A DNA stretch of 45,491 nt from a virus. Below the pieces are notes generated by a model. That model was given only the letters and a program-made list of their open reading frames with translations. It was not told the DNA's origin and made no database searches. Below are positions 22,997 to 30,118 of this stretch, piece after piece (the stretch's first letter is position 1; every line of letters starts with the position of its first letter). The DNA lies in the IMG/VR virus record IMGVR_UViG_3300032163_000030, positions 1 to 45,491 of that record. One strand, 5' to 3'. The translations under genes and the position numbers were made by a program.

Positions 22997-23290
22997 ATGA
23001 GCAGGTCAAAATATGAGAAAAAAGCACAGGCCGAGCTTGAAAAAGAGGGTTGGGAAGTGGACTGGAAGGTACGACCTTTTAGAGTTTCCAAAGGATACCA
23101 AGTTGATTTCCTTGCGAGATTCGATCTTCTGTGTTATCGAAGGGGAACTCTGCGGCTTATTGCCATTAAAGGACATCAGGGAGTCCCAAAAGAATTGAGA
23201 GATAAGATCAAAGATTTTAATGTTGACAAGATTGTCAAAGAGATTTGGGTGTTTAGGAAAAACAAAACAATAAAGAAAGAAACTATTTAA
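22997..23290 (+). CDS. Small PD-(D/E)xK-like nuclease-fold protein (tentative)
   Basis: A 97-residue protein. The arrangement KKAQAELEKEGWEV, then VDFLARFDLL, then LRLIAIKGHQG resembles the helix-strand-D...x-x-K core of restriction-like or Holliday-junction-resolvase-like proteins. The usual E/D before x-K is replaced (IAIKG), so activity is uncertain. No Shine-Dalgarno is obvious; a strong hairpin stands just upstream. It is one of the few candidates for DNA processing in this genome. Confidence 0.5.
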   Translation: MSRSKYEKKAQAELEKEGWEVDWKVRPFRVSKGYQVDFLARFDLLCYRRGTLRLIAIKGHQGVPKELRDKIKDFNVDKIVKEIWVFRKNKTIKKETI

Positions 23291-23364
23291 TGTTTAAAAG
23301 AATGGAAATGGCAGTTGATATTGACTATAACCTTGTGATTAAGGAACTAAGTGAAAATAAATAA
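23290..23364 (+). CDS. Microprotein, paralogue A
   Basis: A 24-residue ORF overlapping the previous stop as TAATG. Its start MFKRME and its tail DYNLVIKEL match a second micro-ORF at 24935-25003 (MFKRME ... DYEKVIKEL). The first 19 or so bases of the two ORFs are identical. The function is unknown. Confidence 0.45.
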   Translation: MFKRMEMAVDIDYNLVIKELSENK

Positions 23365-23539
23365 ATGGTTCGGTAAATTTAATATTAGATTAGAAATTAG
23401 ACGGAAGCGACATTACCACCATTCAATGGAATGGAATACTAAAACATGGATGAAATACGCAATGAAATACGGAACTGGATTTGCCCAAGTTAAATGGGAT
23501 ATTAAAAAACCTTGGGAATTTTGGAAGAAACAGAAATAG
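23351..23539 (+). CDS. Small basic Trp-rich protein
   Basis: A 62-codon ORF with a GTG start, rich in Trp, Lys and His (WNTKTWMKYAMKYG). It overlaps paralogue A. The composition suggests a nucleic-acid or membrane-surface binding peptide. No known family. Confidence 0.4.
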   Translation: MKINKWFGKFNIRLEIRRKRHYHHSMEWNTKTWMKYAMKYGTGFAQVKWDIKKPWEFWKKQK

Positions 23540-23577
23540 ATTATGAAAGTGTAATTGAAAGTTTAAGAAAGGAGTAA
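23521..23577 (+). CDS. Possible microprotein, paralogue C
   Basis: An 18-codon frame opening at TTG whose product (EETEIDYESVIESLRKE) aligns with the tails of the 23290 and 24935 microproteins. It is very short and without a clear start; it is listed because of the similarity. Confidence 0.25.
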   Translation: MEETEIDYESVIESLRKE

Positions 23578-23579
23578 AT

Positions 23580-24485
23580 ATGTGTCAAGGTTGTGCTATA
23601 TTCGCAAATAATAAGAAGGCTCTTTATGCCAAAAAGACTGTATCCCATTCAGATGGGGCAAAAGAGTTGAGGATTAATGAGGACAAATACAGGAAGTTTG
23701 AGTACCTTTGGTGGAAGAAGGAACTAAATCAAGTTCATTATGATGAAGTTGCAAAGAATATTCTTGCCAAAGTAGATATTGAAAAAGCAACTAAATTATC
23801 TTCCGAATTAGTAAAGAAAAATCTTAAATCTCAAGCCCAACTTGCCAAATGGCTTAAAGGGGTTCCCGAAGAATGGGACAAATTATTAGACCCGAAGTTT
23901 AAGTCTTTGGCTATGAAGGTTTCTCCTAAACTATTAACCTATCAGGACAAGATTAAAAGTTTTAAGTATTCCGATAAGAAATTTAATCCCTATCAAGCAA
24001 CCAAATTGCCGCCAGTTGAGGAAATAAAGAAAGCAATTCCTGTAAAAGTCAGGAATCAGGTCTGGAGTCAGGTCTGGAGTCAGGTCAGGAGTCAGGTCTG
24101 GAGTCAGGTCTGGAGTCAGGTCGGGAGTCAGGTCTGGAGTCAGGTCGGGGGTCAGGTCTGGAGTCAGGTCGGGGGTCAGGTCAGGAGTCAGGTCGGGGAT
24201 CAGGTCTGGAGTCAGGTCTGGGGTCAGGTCGGGGGTCAGGTCGGGGGTCAGGTCTGGGGTCAGGTCAGGAGTCAGGTCGGGGGTCAGGTCGGGGGTCAGG
24301 TCTGGAGTCAGGTCTGGGCAGTTTCCTATTGGGGAATAAAAACCCAATTAGGACTATCAATAAAGCATTGGTTCTTTGATTTCCTAAAGTTGGGAATAAT
24401 GATTGTATTTGTTAAAGGAAAAGCGAAGGTATTTGGAAAGAAAGGTAAGTTTTTAGGTGAGTATGATATTAAAGAGTTTAAATAA
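23580..24485 (+). CDS. QV-tetrapeptide repeat protein
   Basis: A 301-residue protein. Residues 1-155 are charged and helical with an N-terminal CQGC. Residues about 160-246 are 22 consecutive tetrapeptides x-x-Q-V in which the variable pair is WS, GG, RS, GS, WG, GD or RN. The C-terminal 55 residues are aromatic and basic. Each tetrapeptide is one 12-base DNA unit. The alternation of Gln and Val suggests a narrow beta-solenoid or amyloid-like stack. GGAGTAAAT precedes the ATG. I do not know its function; surface or storage roles are speculation. Confidence 0.65.
   Translation: MCQGCAIFANNKKALYAKKTVSHSDGAKELRINEDKYRKFEYLWWKKELNQVHYDEVAKNILAKVDIEKATKLSSELVKKNLKSQAQLAKWLKGVPEEWDKLLDPKFKSLAMKVSPKLLTYQDKIKSFKYSDKKFNPYQATKLPPVEEIKKAIPVKVRNQVWSQVWSQVRSQVWSQVWSQVGSQVWSQVGGQVWSQVGGQVRSQVGDQVWSQVWGQVGGQVGGQVWGQVRSQVGGQVGGQVWSQVWAVSYWGIKTQLGLSIKHWFFDFLKLGIMIVFVKGKAKVFGKKGKFLGEYDIKEFK
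24057..24314 (+). repeat. 12-base in-frame tandem repeat (about 21.5 units)
   Basis: Units of CAGGTC plus six variable bases (TGGAGT, GGGGGT, AGGAGT, GGGAGT, TGGGGT, GGGGAT) run without interruption. Because the unit is 12 bases, gain or loss of units keeps the frame. Units vary mainly at the first and fourth variable bases. Confidence 0.9.
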
Positions 24486-24506
24486 AAACCTATTGGAGGG
24501 ATTAAA

Positions 24507-24665
24507 GTGAAGAAAATACGAAAAATAAAGTTTAGTGGTTATTTAGAAACTGATATACCAATTGGTGTTCCTTTAGTTTGGTCTAAAAGAAACCACCGAA
24601 TAGGATTTCGTATAGCAAGTAAAAAATGGTTAGAAAATTATTTAATTAACTTATCAATTACTTAA
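24507..24665 (+). CDS. Small hypothetical protein
   Basis: A 52-residue basic ORF with GTG start and TTGGAGGG seven bases upstream. The upstream string TATTGGAGGGATTAAAGTGA recurs before the genes at 25191 and 25721. I do not recognise it. Confidence 0.45.
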   Translation: MKKIRKIKFSGYLETDIPIGVPLVWSKRNHRIGFRIASKKWLENYLINLSIT

Positions 24666-24676
24666 AGGAGGAATAA

Positions 24677-24910
24677 ATGAAACTTAGATTAAAGATAGAA
24701 ATGACATTGGGAAAATATGCTTTGAGTTTTGCACCAACCGAGAAACAATATGGAATTTTTATGGAAGAAGCAGTTGACCAAATCCTTAAAGAAGTTAAGG
24801 GGTGCGTACCAAAAGAAAAGAAGATTGGTCTTAAAGAAGATCCTTGGGATGATTATGAAGATGCAGGTTACAACCAATGCCGAAAAGATTTCCTTAAAAA
24901 CTTAGAATGA
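24677..24910 (+). CDS. Hypothetical protein
   Basis: A 77-residue protein with AAAGGAGGAATAA before its ATG. The N-terminal half is a strand-helix unit (RLKIEMTLG ... EEAVDQILKEV), the C-terminal half acidic then basic. No known family. Confidence 0.5.
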   Translation: MKLRLKIEMTLGKYALSFAPTEKQYGIFMEEAVDQILKEVKGCVPKEKKIGLKEDPWDDYEDAGYNQCRKDFLKNLE

Positions 24911-24934
24911 ACATCTTTTGGAAGTTACATCTTA

Positions 24935-25003
24935 ATGTTTAAAAGAATGGAACTTAATACCCAAGTGGATTATGAAAAAGTAATTAAGGAGTTGGAGAAA
25001 TGA
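24935..25003 (+). CDS. Microprotein, paralogue B
   Basis: A 22-residue ORF beginning MFKRMEL and ending VDYEKVIKELEK, matching the 23290 microprotein at both ends. It ends in ATGA overlap with the next gene. Confidence 0.45.
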   Translation: MFKRMELNTQVDYEKVIKELEK

Positions 25004-25173
25004 ATTGGTATTTGGTTGAGATGAAAATAGCTTTACAACTAAAAGGAGCAATGCAATACACAATGAAAAAAGAAGTTGTTGAGGCAAACAACCCAAGAAA
25101 AGCCATTAACAAAGTTTTAGAAGATTTTGGTGAGTTTAATGGTTGGGATTTAATTGATATTAAGAAATTATAA
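25000..25173 (+). CDS. Small hypothetical protein
   Basis: A 57-residue ORF starting in ATGA overlap. The central helix EANNPRKAINKVLEDFGEF resembles a short alpha/beta unit. GGAGTTGGAG lies upstream. Not recognised. Confidence 0.5.
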   Translation: MNWYLVEMKIALQLKGAMQYTMKKEVVEANNPRKAINKVLEDFGEFNGWDLIDIKKL

Positions 25174-25190
25174 AAAGTATTGGAGGGATT

Positions 25191-25724
25191 ATGAGAACCA
25201 TAAAATTTAGAGCATGGGATAAAAAAGAAAAGAAAATGTATCCAGTCTTTGAGATTACTTGGATACAGGGTGGTGGGTATGGAGTACATCTTCCCAAAAA
25301 GAAGATATTATATCTTGATGAGTTTGAACTTATGCAATATACAGGCCTCAAAGAAAAAAACGGTAAAGAGATTTATGAAGGGGATATTGTTGAGTATTTT
25401 GATTGGTGTTATGCCTCCAAAGAAGAAATGCAGTTTAAAGTAAATGAATTAGGAAAGGCAAAGAAAAGTTGGCCAATTATTAAAAAATTTACAAACGCTT
25501 ATGGCGATACTTCTCTCAACGCTTACAAACCGCTTGTAGGAGTAGTTAAATGGAATCAAGAATGTTGTACTTATGAGCCTTTAATAAACTCACAAGACGA
25601 TTTTAATAGTAATAGTTTTGCTTATGTTTGTATTACGGATGCCGAAAGCGACTATCCAGACAGTTATTATAAAGTAATTGGCAATATTTATGAAAATCCA
25701 GAGATATTGGAGGGATTAAAGTGA
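25191..25724 (+). CDS. YopX-like protein
   Basis: A 177-residue protein. RTIKFRAWDKKEKKMYPV at the N-terminus, then LMQYTGLKEKNGKEIYEGDIV, and later VKWNQE and VIGNIYENPE are the typical YopX sequence blocks found in many phages. The molecular role of the family is unknown. GGAGGG precedes the ATG in the recurring leader string. Confidence 0.85.
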   Translation: MRTIKFRAWDKKEKKMYPVFEITWIQGGGYGVHLPKKKILYLDEFELMQYTGLKEKNGKEIYEGDIVEYFDWCYASKEEMQFKVNELGKAKKSWPIIKKFTNAYGDTSLNAYKPLVGVVKWNQECCTYEPLINSQDDFNSNSFAYVCITDAESDYPDSYYKVIGNIYENPEILEGLK

Positions 25725-25864
25725 AAGATAAACAAGAAAAGACAAAAGATTATTGGAAAACTTGCAAACACCAATTTTGGAAAGACAGGTGTCCTCCAAA
25801 TTGTTTTAATTGTGGAAAAACAGAAGAAGAACTTTTCCAATTAACTTACAAAAAGAAAGTTTAA
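25721..25864 (+). CDS. Small zinc-knuckle-like protein
   Basis: A 47-residue ORF starting at GTG that overlaps the YopX-like stop. It carries C-x-H and CPPNCFNCGK, a plausible zinc-binding set. TTGGAGGG lies seven bases before the start. The function is unknown. Confidence 0.5.
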   Translation: MKDKQEKTKDYWKTCKHQFWKDRCPPNCFNCGKTEEELFQLTYKKKV

Positions 25865-25888
25865 CTTATCAATTAGAAAAAAGATAGA

Positions 25889-26206
25889 ATGAAGAAGAAA
25901 TATAAGTTTTACGATAAAATTTACTTTGCAACTGTAATTGTTAAGGTTGGAGAACCATTGGACAAATTAAGAAATGCTGGAATGACGACTTTAGACATCG
26001 ACAACAAAAAGGGTGGAACAAAGAGATATTATTTAATAAACCTCGACAACAAAAAAGATTTTTATTCTTTGATGCATGAATGTTTGCATTTAGTAAGAAG
26101 GATATTTGATGATCGGGGGGTTGAGTTCAGGGCAGAAAACGATGAAGCAATCGCATATTATTTTATGTATTGGTTTAAACAAATTTGGAGAAGAATAAAC
26201 AAGTGA
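25889..26206 (+). CDS. HExxH zincin-like small protein
   Basis: A 105-residue protein with MHECLHLV (an H-E-x-x-H zinc motif) near residue 60 and a downstream acidic AENDEAIAYYF that could give the third ligand. This layout is seen in small phage metallopeptidase-like proteins of unknown substrate. The N-terminal part is a strand-rich basic segment. The enzymatic role is inferred from the motif only. Confidence 0.65.
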   Translation: MKKKYKFYDKIYFATVIVKVGEPLDKLRNAGMTTLDIDNKKGGTKRYYLINLDNKKDFYSLMHECLHLVRRIFDDRGVEFRAENDEAIAYYFMYWFKQIWRRINK

Positions 26207-26283
26207 ATACTTTTCTTTTAATAGCATTGATAGTAGTAATAAGTTATATTTTAGGGCATTACTTTGGAAGGAAGGGAATGTAG
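26203..26283 (+). CDS. Tiny single-helix membrane peptide
   Basis: A 26-residue ORF starting at GTG in overlap with the previous stop. Residues 3-18 are purely hydrophobic (TFLLIALIVVISYILG). It ends TAG directly before the ATG at 26284, a compact linkage. Confidence 0.4.
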   Translation: MNTFLLIALIVVISYILGHYFGRKGM

Positions 26284-26559
26284 ATGATAATCCACAAAGT
26301 CCGTCAACCGTTTTTATGCAGGGAAGGGCAATTTACTCCAGGCCAGAGAGATTTATGTATCGGATTGGATTATCAGGCAATTAAAAATACAAGTTTGTTC
26401 TGGTGCTACCTGGGCAAGAATACCAAGACTCATTATGAAATTGATTGTGCCGATGCCCTAAAAATGGGACAACCTTGGAAGAATAAAAAAGGAAAAACTG
26501 TAGTTATTGTTCCGCTTTCGATAGCTAAAATAGTAAAAATTGGAGAGGAGGTGAAATAA
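26284..26559 (+). CDS. Hypothetical protein
   Basis: A 91-residue protein, strand-rich, with three Cys and many Lys. GGAAGGGAATG lies ahead of the ATG. I do not recognise it. Confidence 0.5.
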   Translation: MIIHKVRQPFLCREGQFTPGQRDLCIGLDYQAIKNTSLFWCYLGKNTKTHYEIDCADALKMGQPWKNKKGKTVVIVPLSIAKIVKIGEEVK

Positions 26560-26560
26560 C

Positions 26561-27328
26561 TTGAAAAGAACAATCGAAATTATTTTGGGAGTACTTTTAG
26601 TAATCTTTCTGGCTGTTGCAATTTGGAAAGTAGTTACCGCTTGTGATGACAAGTGCAATGAAAGGACTGTAACAAGACACCAACATTGGGTAGATGCTAC
26701 CTACAAATGTCCAGCAGCTGATTCGGCATATACCAGTACTGACAACAGTAAAGATTGTAAGAGAAAAATAAATGATCATTGGCGATATGCTGATCAGGTT
26801 GTTGATATTGCTGGTCATTGGGATTCACATTGGAGTGATTGGAAAGATGAACCCTGTATCACTACCACAACCAAGAATTGTGAATCGAAGATAGAACACA
26901 GGAACGGGGATGAGGGAAGATGGGAAAATGGCGAATGTCCTAAGCCATCACCAAGTCCAACACCAGAAGTTACACCTACACCAACACCAGAGGAATCAAC
27001 ACCTTCTGCCAAAGTTGATAACTTCTCAGAACCAGGCCCAGCGTCACCGCCACCAGCTTGTGTGGCAAGGGAAATAAAGGAAACACCAACGGTTTTGGAA
27101 CTGAAGCGGATTGATAAGGACACCATCTTTGTTAGCTGGAGTCCAGTTGATGAGGGAATTGGTGATTACATTGTTTGGTACGGCCCATCAGAAAATGCTA
27201 TGCCATTCAATCTTAAAGTCCACGGTCTATCAACCGAAATTAATGGTGCGGTTGGATCGACTTGGGTGGCAGTACAAGGTACAGACAACTGCGGAGTAGG
27301 GAGTTTATCAGCAAAGTTTGATCCGTAA
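26561..27328 (+). CDS. Membrane-anchored Cys-rich surface protein with Fn3-like domain
   Basis: A 255-residue protein with TTG start, GAGAGGAGGTG upstream. One hydrophobic anchor (residues 5-25) without a clear cleavage site is followed by a Cys/Trp/His-rich segment (about 28-125), a Pro/Thr linker (128-168, PSPTPEVTPTPTPEE) and a C-terminal domain whose TVLELKRIDKDTIFVSWSPV pattern fits a fibronectin type III fold. It is probably exported and tethered, facing the cell wall or outside. Possible roles are superinfection exclusion or surface alteration; this is inference. Confidence 0.6.
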   Translation: MKRTIEIILGVLLVIFLAVAIWKVVTACDDKCNERTVTRHQHWVDATYKCPAADSAYTSTDNSKDCKRKINDHWRYADQVVDIAGHWDSHWSDWKDEPCITTTTKNCESKIEHRNGDEGRWENGECPKPSPSPTPEVTPTPTPEESTPSAKVDNFSEPGPASPPPACVAREIKETPTVLELKRIDKDTIFVSWSPVDEGIGDYIVWYGPSENAMPFNLKVHGLSTEINGAVGSTWVAVQGTDNCGVGSLSAKFDP

Positions 27329-27345
27329 GTTGTATAATAGTTGTT

Positions 27346-27427
27346 GAAACTTCTTTGAAGTTTCGGTGCTGGGGCTTTTTAAAACACGCAGACTTTGGAA
27401 GTCACTTGAGGAGAATCTAAGCCCCAG
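27346..27427 (+). promoter_or_regulatory. Structured leader RNA before the lysozyme-like gene
   Basis: Three helices are visible: GAAACTTC/GAAGTTTC with a TTT loop (27346-27364), an outer stem CTGGGGCTT/AAGCCCCAG (27369-27377 with 27419-27427) and, inside it, GACTT/AAGTC around TGG (27391-27403). The only strong purine ribosome site (GAGGAG) lies within the outer loop, about 23 bases from the TTG start. TATAAT at 27333-27338 could be the -10. It has the look of a regulatory leader. Confidence 0.55.
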
Positions 27428-27436
27428 TCCCGAACC

Positions 27437-27949
27437 TTGAAAAAAGGCATAGCAATTGGAATAGTAGCGTTCGTCTTGAGCCTACTAATTCTGGCTTTTA
27501 TACCTAAATCAAGCGTGTCGGAGGAGGATGCTACACCCGACATCACAATTGAATACCCCAGTCCAACCCCAGACATCCGACCAGCAAAGGTCGCAGATTA
27601 TTTTGGAGAATTACCAGCCGCAACCTACTCCGCAAAGTTTGTCCAAGTCGCTGACAAATACAATCTTCCTTATGAACTTCTCCCGTCAATTTGTATGGCT
27701 GAGTCAACAGGGTTTAAGGCCTCTGTGGGGAACAACGGTTTCGGTTTTGGCTGCACTGACTCTAGTTCCTGTGTGGCGTATGATTCAAAGGATCAGGCAA
27801 TCGAGGAAGTGGCAAGAGAACTCAGTGAAGGCGATCTGTATGTTGATAAAACAATCGAAGGAAAATTGGTAATGTATAATGGCAAACCGTACTCCCAAAG
27901 GGTAGCAGGGATTATGATGCAGATTGATGCAGTTGAGTCAGACCATTGA
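27437..27949 (+). CDS. Membrane-anchored lysozyme-like (glucosaminidase/SLT fold) protein
   Basis: A 170-residue protein with TTG start. N-terminal helix GIAIGIVAFVLSLLILAFI anchors it; a Pro-rich linker follows; the domain from about residue 60 reads DKYNLPYELLPSICMAESTG with a candidate catalytic Glu in AES, then NNGFGFG and a final YSQRVAGIM. This is the order seen in lysozyme-superfamily bacteriophage and cell-wall hydrolases. It lies in the plus-strand block, away from the lysis genes, so it may remodel the wall or act in superinfection and not in final lysis. No Shine-Dalgarno is near the start. Confidence 0.65.
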   Translation: MKKGIAIGIVAFVLSLLILAFIPKSSVSEEDATPDITIEYPSPTPDIRPAKVADYFGELPAATYSAKFVQVADKYNLPYELLPSICMAESTGFKASVGNNGFGFGCTDSSSCVAYDSKDQAIEEVARELSEGDLYVDKTIEGKLVMYNGKPYSQRVAGIMMQIDAVESDH

Positions 27950-28134
27950 AAAGTCATCAACATTTTACCAAAATAGCCACACCGTTTTCCCACACTTAGC
28001 CTCAACTCCAAAAAACCCGACTTGACAAGTTTTTTTAACCCTTTTTGAATTTAAGGTTAGCCTCATTTTGTGCGTAGACATTTCCCAAAATGACACCATG
28101 AGATAATTAGTATATAGAAAGGAGGTGAAAAAAA

Positions 28135-28362
28135 ATGATTAGAAACATTAGAACTTACTGTGTACCAGTAAATTTGAGATCGGCTAGGGCATTTATTAAA
28201 GCCCATCCGAACTCAAAGGTTTTCGGTAATATTTCTGACGAGGAATCTTTACAATATCTTGATTCACTTGAAAAAGTAGGAGTGGAGGTAGTCCCATGTC
28301 CACACGCAGATAAAAAAGGTCATTGTCAAGGAACTCACACAGAATATATTGACTTCGTTTGA
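28135..28362 (+). CDS. Small hypothetical protein, last gene of the plus block
   Basis: A 75-residue protein with a very strong AAAGGAGGTGA site. The C-terminus has CPHADKKGHCQGTH, a Cys/His cluster that may bind metal. A weak promoter (ATGACA, TATATA) may lie at 28091-28123. It is followed directly by the bidirectional terminator. Not recognised. Confidence 0.55.
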   Translation: MIRNIRTYCVPVNLRSARAFIKAHPNSKVFGNISDEESLQYLDSLEKVGVEVVPCPHADKKGHCQGTHTEYIDFV

Positions 28363-28368
28363 ATAATT

Positions 28369-28397
28369 GGGCGGTACTAACACTACCGCCCTTTTAT
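28369..28397. terminator. Terminator between the converging blocks
   Basis: A seven-base stem GGGCGGT/ACCGCCC with a nine-base loop followed by TTTTATTATA. It ends the plus-strand block. On the other strand the A/T-rich flanks could also help stop leftward transcription arriving at 28406. Confidence 0.82.
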
Positions 28398-28405
28398 TAT
28401 ACCAT

Positions 28406-28606
28406 TTATGATTGACATAAGTGATTAGGGCGGGTTACCGAATCAACTTCAACCAAAATATCAACCGTATCCAAAGTACCTTCTTTATAAACCTTACCCC
28501 CTGTAACTTCCATTTCAAAGTCTATTCCATTTTCATTTACATCAAAAGAACACAGTTTCCCTTTAATTAACTTACGATCCTTAGTAATAATTAAGATTTC
28601 TTTCAT
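28406..28606 (-). CDS. Small hypothetical protein, last gene of the minus block
   Basis: A 66-residue strand-rich protein (EILIITKDRKLIKGKLCSF start). It overlaps the next gene upstream by ATGA. It is the final gene before the shared terminator. Not recognised. Confidence 0.5.
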   Translation of the reverse strand: MKEILIITKDRKLIKGKLCSFDVNENGIDFEMEVTGGKVYKEGTLDTVDILVEVDSVTRPNHLCQS

Positions 28607-28989
28607 TTGAATTTATCCCTGATGAAATTAAATCTTGGGGTTTTTGGGTGAAGGTCTAACTTCTCAATCTCCTGGCTTGAAGGCAATATCACTGGCTGAT
28701 CCGATTCCCAAACATCTATTTTATTTCTGCTTCTTAAATGTTCAGGGAAACTCTTTTCCCAAAGTCTCTTGACTAAATACTGACCGCTTGAGAAACATCT
28801 TACTGCCTCATAAAACTGTAAGTCCTTGGCGTTCTTGAAAATGAAGTGCTGATGGGGAACAAATCTGAAGCGGTGCATCGGGAAAGGATAGTTGGATTCT
28901 CCCGCAAGACGGAGGTTATGCTCAAAAGCTTCCATAATCTCTTGGGTCTCTTGAACTGTAAATCCATCAAGTATATGCCTCTCTAACAT
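28603..28989 (-). CDS. Hypothetical protein
   Basis: A 128-residue His/Phe-rich protein (FPMHRFRFVPHQHFIF in the middle). No domain is recognised. It sits at the distal end of the lysis region and overlaps both neighbours. Confidence 0.5.
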   Translation of the reverse strand: MLERHILDGFTVQETQEIMEAFEHNLRLAGESNYPFPMHRFRFVPHQHFIFKNAKDLQFYEAVRCFSSGQYLVKRLWEKSFPEHLRSRNKIDVWESDQPVILPSSQEIEKLDLHPKTPRFNFIRDKFK

Positions 28990-29122
28990 TTACACCACTC
29001 CTTGCTAAGTAAGTTGTCCAATGACTTCCTGGACCTAAATCTTTATAAATAGGCAGTTCAACCATTATCCAATGGTTGTTTTTTCTTCTTGGTATTTTAC
29101 GGTATCCAATTACTTCAAGCAT
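28967..29122 (-). CDS. Small hypothetical protein
   Basis: A 51-residue basic protein beginning MLEVIGYRKIP. The ATG at 29122 overlaps the holin-like stop (ATGCTTGA). The open frame reaches back to a TTG at 29158 but the ATG has AAGG at proper spacing. That AAGG lies in a hairpin (29125-29140). Confidence 0.45.
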   Translation of the reverse strand: MLEVIGYRKIPRRKNNHWIMVELPIYKDLGPGSHWTTYLARSGVNVREAYT

Positions 29123-29306
29123 TCTTGACCTTCGGGTCAAAGAAATTCTTACCTGCAACTAAAACTAAGTTGATAATCCCCAAAACATATGGGTTGAAAA
29201 GGTCTGGTTTGCCAGCAAGATAAGCAATCAGGGCGTTGATAGCCCCTGCTGCAACAACATAAAGTAATACCTTAACTGTCTTTCCAAGGGTTGTATCAAA
29301 TTTCAT
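29115..29306 (-). CDS. Holin-like membrane protein
   Basis: A 63-residue protein with two hydrophobic helices (about 14-32 and 40-53) joined by a short Pro-containing turn and a charged C-terminus. Size and place right after the CHAP endolysin fit a small holin that opens the membrane for lysis. The ATG at 29306 is six bases after AGGAGGTG, so it is preferred to the in-frame GTG at 29315. Confidence 0.7.
   Translation of the reverse strand: MKFDTTLGKTVKVLLYVVAAGAINALIAYLAGKPDLFNPYVLGIINLVLVAGKNFFDPKVKNA
29125..29140 (-). promoter_or_regulatory. Hairpin enclosing the ribosome site of the 29122 gene
   Basis: A perfect six-base stem TTGACC/GGTCAA around a four-base loop. On the minus strand the AAGG used as Shine-Dalgarno sits at the loop and stem edge. 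Folding would hide it unless ribosomes translating the holin-like gene open it. Confidence 0.5.
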
Positions 29307-29311
29307 ATTTT

Positions 29312-30118
29312 TCACCTCCTTCTAAAGAAATCTAGTAGTTTAGTAAGCCAGCTAATTGTTTCTGCTGATGGTTGGGGAGGAGTTTGTTTCTGACACTCTG
29401 CAAGTTGAGTTTTCAAATCCTCTAATTCTTTTTGGGCAGTATGTAATTGGTCTCCAAAGTCGGTGTCTTTCAAATACTCCGCTTGGATGGAATCTTTAAG
29501 GTGTAGAATCTCATCGTCTTTTTCTTTGACGACTGGATCGATGTAGATTTTGGTAAAACGGGAATCCCCCATCAGGCTCTTTAGGAAATCGGTAGTGTTT
29601 GTCCAATGTTCAATCCGGTATTTCTTTTCGTCATCATTCGGCCCTTCACCGCAAATTACCATGTAAGAATCGATAATTATCTGTTCAATCGACTGAAAGT
29701 TACTCCCAGAAGGGGCTGTAGTCGCTTGTGTGACCTGTTTAGGGTGCAACCAGCCACTTACGCCATTGTAGTTATGGTTTTGGATATGGCATGGCGTACC
29801 AGTTGGATAATTTTGGTCAAAAGACCGAAATGAATCAACATTGCCTTCAATAAAAACAGCAATGTGTCCGTTGGTAGTGTTGTTCCAAATAACTAAGTCA
29901 CTTTCCTTGGGAATGCCATCAGGAGTATTGCCAATATAATCGTAATTGTCACCAGCTTTTGTAGGAAAGTCACGGGCATTAGTCCATTCAATAATAGGTA
30001 ATCCTAAAACATCCCGAATAAATCCATTTGCTAAATCGACACATTGGTTTAATGCTGCCGATCCAGCAATTTCAAGGAATTTCCCTTGCCACTTTACGAC
30101 AAAATCATTAAGACTCAT
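29312..30118 (-). CDS. CHAP-domain endolysin
   Basis: A 268-residue protein. The CHAP domain (about 15-125) has catalytic Cys in NQCVDLANGF, His in GHIAVFI and the Asn-containing DQNYP segment. It would cut peptide bonds in peptidoglycan. A middle region (about 140-195) is of unknown fold, and residues 200-245 form a coiled coil ending in a hydrophobic amphipathic tail, not a usual wall-binding domain. No signal peptide, so release depends on a holin. It is adjacent to the holin-like gene. Confidence 0.82.
   Translation of the reverse strand: MSLNDFVVKWQGKFLEIAGSAALNQCVDLANGFIRDVLGLPIIEWTNARDFPTKAGDNYDYIGNTPDGIPKESDLVIWNNTTNGHIAVFIEGNVDSFRSFDQNYPTGTPCHIQNHNYNGVSGWLHPKQVTQATTAPSGSNFQSIEQIIIDSYMVICGEGPNDDEKKYRIEHWTNTTDFLKSLMGDSRFTKIYIDPVVKEKDDEILHLKDSIQAEYLKDTDFGDQLHTAQKELEDLKTQLAECQKQTPPQPSAETISWLTKLLDFFRRR

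Noticed and set aside
24057-24314. CRISPR-like regular repeats
   Set aside because: The unit is 12 bases without spacers, in frame inside a protein gene, and no cas genes are present.
23934-24347. Minus-strand ORF with DLTP repeats (137 codons)
   Set aside because: It is the mirror of the QV-repeat gene, lacks a ribosome site and opposes the gene direction of its block.
28020-28036. Terminator ACTT-GAC-AAGT plus seven T after the lysozyme-like gene
   Set aside because: The stem has only four weak pairs; the T-run is suggestive but the call is not secure.
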